From Verrucomicrobiota bacterium (GTDB lineage: Bacteria > Verrucomicrobiota > Verrucomicrobiia > Limisphaerales > J093), in contig JAAYVR010000163.1 in assembly GCA_012517065.1 (NCBI GenBank), positions 1 through 46,111 of the forward strand: a stretch of DNA of 46,111 nt, in the 5' to 3' direction. Made by a program: the position numbers and the translations under genes. Shown piece after piece: positions 41,617 through 46,111 of this stretch (the first letter of the stretch is position 1; each line of letters opens with the position of its first letter). The notes under the pieces were generated by a model. That model worked only from the letters and a program-made list of their open reading frames with translations. It was not told the origin of the DNA and did not search any database.

Positions 41617-44600
41617 ATGAGCACGGCAAAATCAACCGCTCCACCTGCACGGCGTCCTAGCGCCCCCAATCCAGCCGCAACAGCGCCCGCCAATACTAAG
41701 ACCGCCCTGTTCCGCGGGGTCGATTGGGCGGCGTTCTTGATCTCAACTGTTGTCACACTCGCAGCGTACCTTTACACGCTTGCGCCTGACCTCACCCTCG
41801 AAGACTGCGGCGAGCTGGCTGTTGCCTCCTACTACGCAGGAGTGCCCCATGCACCCGGATACCCGGTCTGGACGATCTATTCATGGCTGTTCACCGTTCT
41901 TTTGCCGTTTTCAAACATCGCATGGCGCGTGGCAGTCTCTTCAGCCGTCGCCGCCGCGTTGTCAAATGGCATCCTTGCCCTGATTGTGTCGCGCGGCAGC
42001 AGCATGATCCTCGACGGCATCGAGCAACTCAAAGGCCTCGATCCGCGCCGCGAAAACCAATTGTGCCTCGTCTCAGGCGTCGTTGCTGCGATGTTGATCG
42101 GCTTCAACGGGTTCATGTGGAGCCAGGCCATAATCGTCGAGGTTTACACTCTAAGCGTTCTGTCTTTGATGGGTGTGTTGGTTTGCCTTCTCCACTGGGT
42201 CTATTTTCCCGAAAAACGCCGGTATCTCTACATAGCCGGATTCTTGTTCGGTATTTGTTTCAACAATCATCAGACCCTGATCGTCGCCGCCATCGGCCTC
42301 GAAGTCGCAATCGCATTCGCAAAACCCGAGTTGGGCAGAGACGCTTTCCTCGTTAATACCCTCCTCTATCTCACGGCCCTTGTCATGAAATCCTCGCGGC
42401 TTCTGACTACTTTCGATCAGAACATGCCGCTTTTCGTGATCTTCAACATAGTCGGCCTCGGTTCCCTCGCAGCTCTCGTTTATCTCATCTACAAAACCGG
42501 CGGTCTCCTCTCGGAATGGAAAACTGTCCTCATCACGATGGTCGCATGGCTCGCCGGCGTCTCGTTCTACCTCTACATGCCAATTGCGTCAGCCACAAAC
42601 CCGCCAATGAATTGGGCATACCCGCGCACGTTCGACGGCTTCATCCACGCCTTCACCAGAGGCCAGTACGAAAGAACCAACCCAACTAACATCCTCGCCG
42701 ATCCACTCCGGTTCATACTCCAGCTCAAGATGTATTTCGAAGGCGCAATAGACGAGTTCCATTTCGCCTATCTCTTGCTCGCGCTGGTGCCATTCTTCTT
42801 CCTGCCAAAAATGCAAAAACGCGAACGCGCATGGATCATCGGCAACGCCGCCATATACGCTTGTCTGGCTTTCCTCCTGCTCATCCTACTTAACCCCAAC
42901 ACCGACCGCCAAAGCCGCGACCTGACAAAGGTGTTCTTCACCGCCTCCCACGTCACCATCGCCATGTTCGTCGGGTACGGCCTCGCGCTGGTGGGCGCCG
43001 CGCTGATCCTCTATTACCAGGAATCACGATATCTCGCACTCTATGGGTCGGCAGTCGCTGCCGCAGTGGCCCTCTACGCTCTGGCGGCAAAAATACAAAG
43101 CGTCTATGGCGACCCCGCATCCAACTTCTCCGGATTCCGTCTCTTCTACCACGGACTAACCACCGCCATCAAACAAGCCCACTTCTTCACCCCGCCGATC
43201 TATTCCATATACGCAGCGGTCTTCGTGCTTGCATGGGCGCTGCTGGCTCTACTGGCCATCCTCCTACTCAGACAACGGTTGCCGCCAATTCTCATCCTCG
43301 CGGCTTACGCTGTCATACCAATCTCACACTTCGGCGCACACTGGGCGGAAAATGAACAGCGCAACCACCGGTTCGGCTTCTGGTTCGGGCACGACATGTT
43401 CACCCCACCTTTCGGCATCTACCCGCAAATGACCTACAACGCCATATTGTTCGGCGGCACTGACCCGGGCCGTTTCTGCCCCACTTACATGATCTTCTGC
43501 GAGAGTTTCATCAAGCCCTCCCAACGCTTCGACCCGGCCTTCGACAGGCGTGACGTCTATATAATCACACAAAACGCACTCGCCGATGCCACTTACCTCA
43601 ATTACATCCGCGCACACTACAACCGCAGCACCCAAATAGACCCCCCGTTCTTCCGCGACTTCATCCTCTTCCTCCAAAACATTGCCATGGGCAAAAAAGA
43701 AGCGGAAAACCGAGCCAACGGCCGACTCTACCGAATGAATTCTCTCGCAAAAACCATCGGTAGCCTCACCAACGTCGTCGCACCACTCGATAACCTCATC
43801 ATGAGCTTCGGAAAACAAGTCGAAGATAGACGCCGCCGACAGGGCGTTTACCCGCCTAAAGAAATCGCCACGCCCACACCCGAAGATTCACAGCAGTGCT
43901 TCGGAGAGTACATCGCCGATGCACAGCGACGCCTCCTGCACGATACCCAGTTCCCAAATGAACCAAAACAAATCCGCCCAGGTGAAATCGTCAATTTCAC
44001 ACCCGACGGCCGCGTCCAGGTCGCCGGCCAGGTCGCCGTCATGGCAATCAACGGACTCCTCACCAAGGTCATCTTCGACAAGAACCCCACCAACGAGTTC
44101 TTTGTCGAGGAAAGTTTCCCCCTTGACTGGATGTATCCTTACCTCACGCCTTACGGCATCATAATGAAAATCAACCGCAATCCAGTCCCCGAAATCACAG
44201 AGGAAATGGTCAGAAAAGATCATGAGTTCTGGACCAAATACTCCGAGCGCCTCTGCGGGAATTGGATAACCTACGAAACACCGATCAAAGACGTCTGCGC
44301 TTTCGCAGATCGAGTATATCGCAAAGGCGATCTCACAGGTTACACAGGCGATCCAAAGTTCGTCCGCGATAACGACGCCCAAAAAGCCTTTTCAAAACTC
44401 CGCAACTCGATCGCCGGCCTCTATGCATGGCGAATCAATGCAGCCAAAACCCAGGAGGAACGCAACCGCCTCATACGCGAAGCCGACTTCGCATTCAAAC
44501 AGGCATTCGCATTCTGCCCCTACAGCCCCGAAACCGTCACCAGATATGCCACCCTCCTCGTCACTATAGGCCGCACTGAAGATGCATTGTTGATCGCCCA

Positions 44601-45183
44601 AACCTCCCAGCGCCTCGACGAGGAAAGCCCCATCGCCCAGAGCATCATCGACCAAATCCGCGCAATAAAGGATAATACGATCGCTCTCGCCCAGCTCAAA
44701 TCACAGCTCGCCGACCTCGAACGCCAATACCGCACTAACACAAATAATATCCAGGCCGCTTTCAACCTCGTAAGCGCTCACCTCCAACTCCAACAAACAA
44801 ATCAAGCATTCCAAATCCTCGACGAAATCATGCTCCGCCCTTCGGCCGACCCCGGCACGCTCCTGTCTGTCGCCAACGCATACGTCCAAATCGGCCAGTA
44901 CGCCCGCGCCGAACCCGCGTTGCTCCGACTCGCTGCCCTGGTCCCGGACAGCCCCGAAATCTGGTACGACCTCGCAGGTGCACAAACCGCTCTCCGAAAA
45001 ACCAACGATGCCATCCGTTCACTCAGCATGGCACTCGCACTCAATCAACGGCGACTCGCATCTGATCCAAAGGCCTCCAACCTCCAGATTCTCGCCGCTT
45101 CCGACCCGCGGTTCCTCCCCCTCCACCCGCTCCCGGAATTCCAAAATCTCGTCCGAGGTTCAAACGCGCCCATCCCGCCATAG
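41617..45183 (+). CDS. Very long DUF2723 membrane protein with C-terminal TPRs
   Basis: An 1188-residue protein. The DUF2723 domain is at the N-terminus (LYTLAPDLTLEDCGELAVAS and GVPHAPGYPVWTIYSWLF), with about 12-14 helices up to residue about 570. DUF2723 belongs to the GT-C glycosyltransferase-like group (TMEM260 in animals is an O-mannosyltransferase); the early acidic EDCGE is a candidate catalytic site. Residues about 570-900 are soluble with no motif I know. The last 250 or so residues contain tetratricopeptide-like repeats. It is plausibly a lipid-linked sugar transferase acting on exported proteins. The DNA is notably C-rich and G-poor on the coding strand. It starts 3 bp after the anti-sigma-like gene. 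Confidence 0.88.
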   Translation: MSTAKSTAPPARRPSAPNPAATAPANTKTALFRGVDWAAFLISTVVTLAAYLYTLAPDLTLEDCGELAVASYYAGVPHAPGYPVWTIYSWLFTVLLPFSNIAWRVAVSSAVAAALSNGILALIVSRGSSMILDGIEQLKGLDPRRENQLCLVSGVVAAMLIGFNGFMWSQAIIVEVYTLSVLSLMGVLVCLLHWVYFPEKRRYLYIAGFLFGICFNNHQTLIVAAIGLEVAIAFAKPELGRDAFLVNTLLYLTALVMKSSRLLTTFDQNMPLFVIFNIVGLGSLAALVYLIYKTGGLLSEWKTVLITMVAWLAGVSFYLYMPIASATNPPMNWAYPRTFDGFIHAFTRGQYERTNPTNILADPLRFILQLKMYFEGAIDEFHFAYLLLALVPFFFLPKMQKRERAWIIGNAAIYACLAFLLLILLNPNTDRQSRDLTKVFFTASHVTIAMFVGYGLALVGAALILYYQESRYLALYGSAVAAAVALYALAAKIQSVYGDPASNFSGFRLFYHGLTTAIKQAHFFTPPIYSIYAAVFVLAWALLALLAILLLRQRLPPILILAAYAVIPISHFGAHWAENEQRNHRFGFWFGHDMFTPPFGIYPQMTYNAILFGGTDPGRFCPTYMIFCESFIKPSQRFDPAFDRRDVYIITQNALADATYLNYIRAHYNRSTQIDPPFFRDFILFLQNIAMGKKEAENRANGRLYRMNSLAKTIGSLTNVVAPLDNLIMSFGKQVEDRRRRQGVYPPKEIATPTPEDSQQCFGEYIADAQRRLLHDTQFPNEPKQIRPGEIVNFTPDGRVQVAGQVAVMAINGLLTKVIFDKNPTNEFFVEESFPLDWMYPYLTPYGIIMKINRNPVPEITEEMVRKDHEFWTKYSERLCGNWITYETPIKDVCAFADRVYRKGDLTGYTGDPKFVRDNDAQKAFSKLRNSIAGLYAWRINAAKTQEERNRLIREADFAFKQAFAFCPYSPETVTRYATLLVTIGRTEDALLIAQTSQRLDEESPIAQSIIDQIRAIKDNTIALAQLKSQLADLERQYRTNTNNIQAAFNLVSAHLQLQQTNQAFQILDEIMLRPSADPGTLLSVANAYVQIGQYARAEPALLRLAALVPDSPEIWYDLAGAQTALRKTNDAIRSLSMALALNQRRLASDPKASNLQILAASDPRFLPLHPLPEFQNLVRGSNAPIPP

Positions 45184-45207
45184 ACCCAACCCGCGTTGAC
45201 AAAATCC

Positions 45208-45250
45208 AACGGCGAACTTCCGAAGTCCTGGAGTTCCGGCGTTCCGGAGT
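45208..45250. repeat. Short GAGTTCCGG direct/inverted repeat
   Basis: TGGAGTTCCGGCGTTCCGGAGTTTCG carries GAGTTCCGG and GTTCCGGAG side by side in partly inverted form. It lies just after the DUF2723 gene. Confidence 0.4.
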
Positions 45251-45500
45251 TTCGCAACCGTAGAGTCGCACAGCAGCGCCGCCCCTTGCAGTTTCCAGCC
45301 CCGCTGCTGTTCAACGCGATTTCTTCCTCAAAACAACAGCCCGCCCCTACACCCAAACTGCCTGGCCGCCGGCGTACCCGCTAGAATCACCACGTCTCGC
45401 GCCCTTCCGACCCACTGCCCTCGACGCGAACATGTAGAAAACCCGACAGCCTGAAATTGCTTCCTGTTCGGGCTACCGCTAGGATCGTCGGCACCCCCCA

Positions 45501-45596
45501 AAATATCGTGTCTGTCACTCTATTTGCTCCGCATGCCCCAAACCCCACCAACCCCTCACGACGATCCCCGGAAACCTCGCTCATGACGCCACAATG
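45501..45596 (+). repeat. Direct repeat, copy 1
   Basis: It begins ATATCGTGTCTGTCACTC and TATTTGCTCCGC, and ends CCCCGGAAACCTCGC...GACGCCACAAT. The second copy starts 127 bp later. Confidence 0.75.
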
Positions 45597-45627
45597 CCCG
45601 CCCCGCCCAGCCCAACCCGGCCGCCAC

Positions 45628-45722
45628 AATATCGTGTCTGTCACTCTATTTGTTCCGCCCCAGCAAAACCCCCGCTAACCCCTCACAACAGTCCCCGGAA
45701 ACTTCACCTTTGACGCGACAAT
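45628..45722 (+). repeat. Direct repeat, copy 2
   Basis: It begins ATATCGTGTCTGTCACTC and TATTTGTTCCGC, and ends CCCCGGAAACTTCAC...GACGCGACAAT. No gene was recognised in 45184-45915 outside these repeats. Confidence 0.75.
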
Positions 45723-45915
45723 CCCTATTCAGCCGGGATAAACACCCCTCCCACTGTGGATTTCACCGTGATCACCGAGCTGACCAAGCCGGCAATTACA
45801 ACATGCGAAAACAATCCCCCATCGCCGATCACCTTCACCAGGACTTCGGCATCCCACAACTCCGATCTCTGAAAACGCCCCTTGCCCCCTTTGCTCGGCT
45901 TACTCCTCCCAGCCC

Positions 45916-46111
45916 TTACTCGATCGCTCTCACCTTCAGATCACGCAACACATAGACCTCTCCCAACAACATCCCAGGTATCTTCCTCGCACCACTCTTC
46001 CGCTTCGGACCAAACAGCGGCCGATGCCTCATGAACACCTCCTCAACAAACGCCCTGCTCCCCAACGCCACTCCGTCTGTTATGTGCCTGATCTTCAACA
46101 TCAGTGCAGCC
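45916..46111 (-). CDS. C-terminal part of a REP-associated tyrosine transposase (partial)
   Basis: The frame is open through the right edge, and only the last 64 or so codons are in the window. They read RHITDGVALGSRAFVEEVF, then RPLFGPKRKSGARKI and LGEVYVLRDLKVRAIE. I associate a GS-x-F-V-E-E-V-F stretch, a basic RFGPKRKSGAR-type run and a final VLRDLR with the C-terminal region of TnpA_REP/Y1-type transposases of Verrucomicrobia and relatives. Their catalytic domain (HUH and Tyr) would be upstream of the edge and cannot be checked. Such enzymes process single-stranded palindromic repeats, which fits the many hairpin repeats in this window. Confidence 0.6.
   Translation of the reverse strand, partial: AALMLKIRHITDGVALGSRAFVEEVFMRHRPLFGPKRKSGARKIPGMLLGEVYVLRDLKVRAIE

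Noticed and set aside
1-46111. tRNA, rRNA or tmRNA genes
   Set aside because: No cloverleaf, CCA-type acceptor or rRNA-like conserved stretch was recognised in any spacer.

Overview
The window is 46 kb of a moderately GC-rich bacterial chromosome. Several traits point to the Verrucomicrobiota or a close PVC relative: a TraR/DksA-like protein with only one Cys, a very long DUF2723 membrane protein, a Tat-exported TIM-barrel isomerase, MacAB behind its own ECF sigma factor, and intergenic spacers full of palindromic repeats. This is an inference from gene content; no rRNA or tRNA gene was seen.

Left part (1-15.9 kb). A minus-strand group encodes a papain-like protease, an exported BNR/sialidase-type hydrolase and a sodium:solute symporter, which together suggest scavenging of glycans or peptides. 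Next come a dead vapBC toxin-antitoxin pair (amber stop in vapB, truncated vapC), a glycyl radical enzyme of the dehydratase type, a divergent sugar isomerase, an FAH-family sugar-acid dehydratase-like enzyme, an O-antigen ligase-like polymerase with TPRs, ubiE/menG, a small Cys-rich protein and an exported lipoprotein-sorting-like protein. Three spacers (0-0.6, 12.8-13.75 and 14.7-15.6 kb) are built from the same set of repeat modules, including paired opposed hairpins.

Middle (15.9-28.5 kb). One 12.6 kb minus-strand operon has the makeup of a defence island. In transcription order it encodes an SNF2-type helicase with an N-terminal XRE domain and a C-terminal DUF3883 domain, a DUF1156 (COG1743) DNA adenine methyltransferase, an AAA15 ATPase coupled by an ATGA overlap to a TOPRIM-like protein, and a DUF499 (COG1483) ATPase. 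The methyltransferase gene appears to carry two in-frame palindromic elements of about 85-90 bp, and a third, partial copy lies in the gap before it. PglZ, Argonaute and DISARM marker genes are absent, so the locus does not match BREX or DISARM as I know them.

Right part (28.5-46.1 kb). An L-lactate permease-type transporter is followed by a minus-strand operon in which an ECF sigma factor and an anti-sigma-like protein precede a CpxP/Spy-like sensor and a MacA-MacB efflux system. A cupin-type XRE regulator then diverges from tdh-kbl (threonine catabolism). After that come a DksA-like protein with rpmG (L33; only 55 aa) and rpsR (S18), a second ECF sigma/anti-sigma pair, and a 1188-residue DUF2723 protein with TPRs. 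The right edge holds direct repeats and the C-terminal end of what looks like a REP-associated tyrosine transposase, a possible mobiliser of the palindromic repeats.
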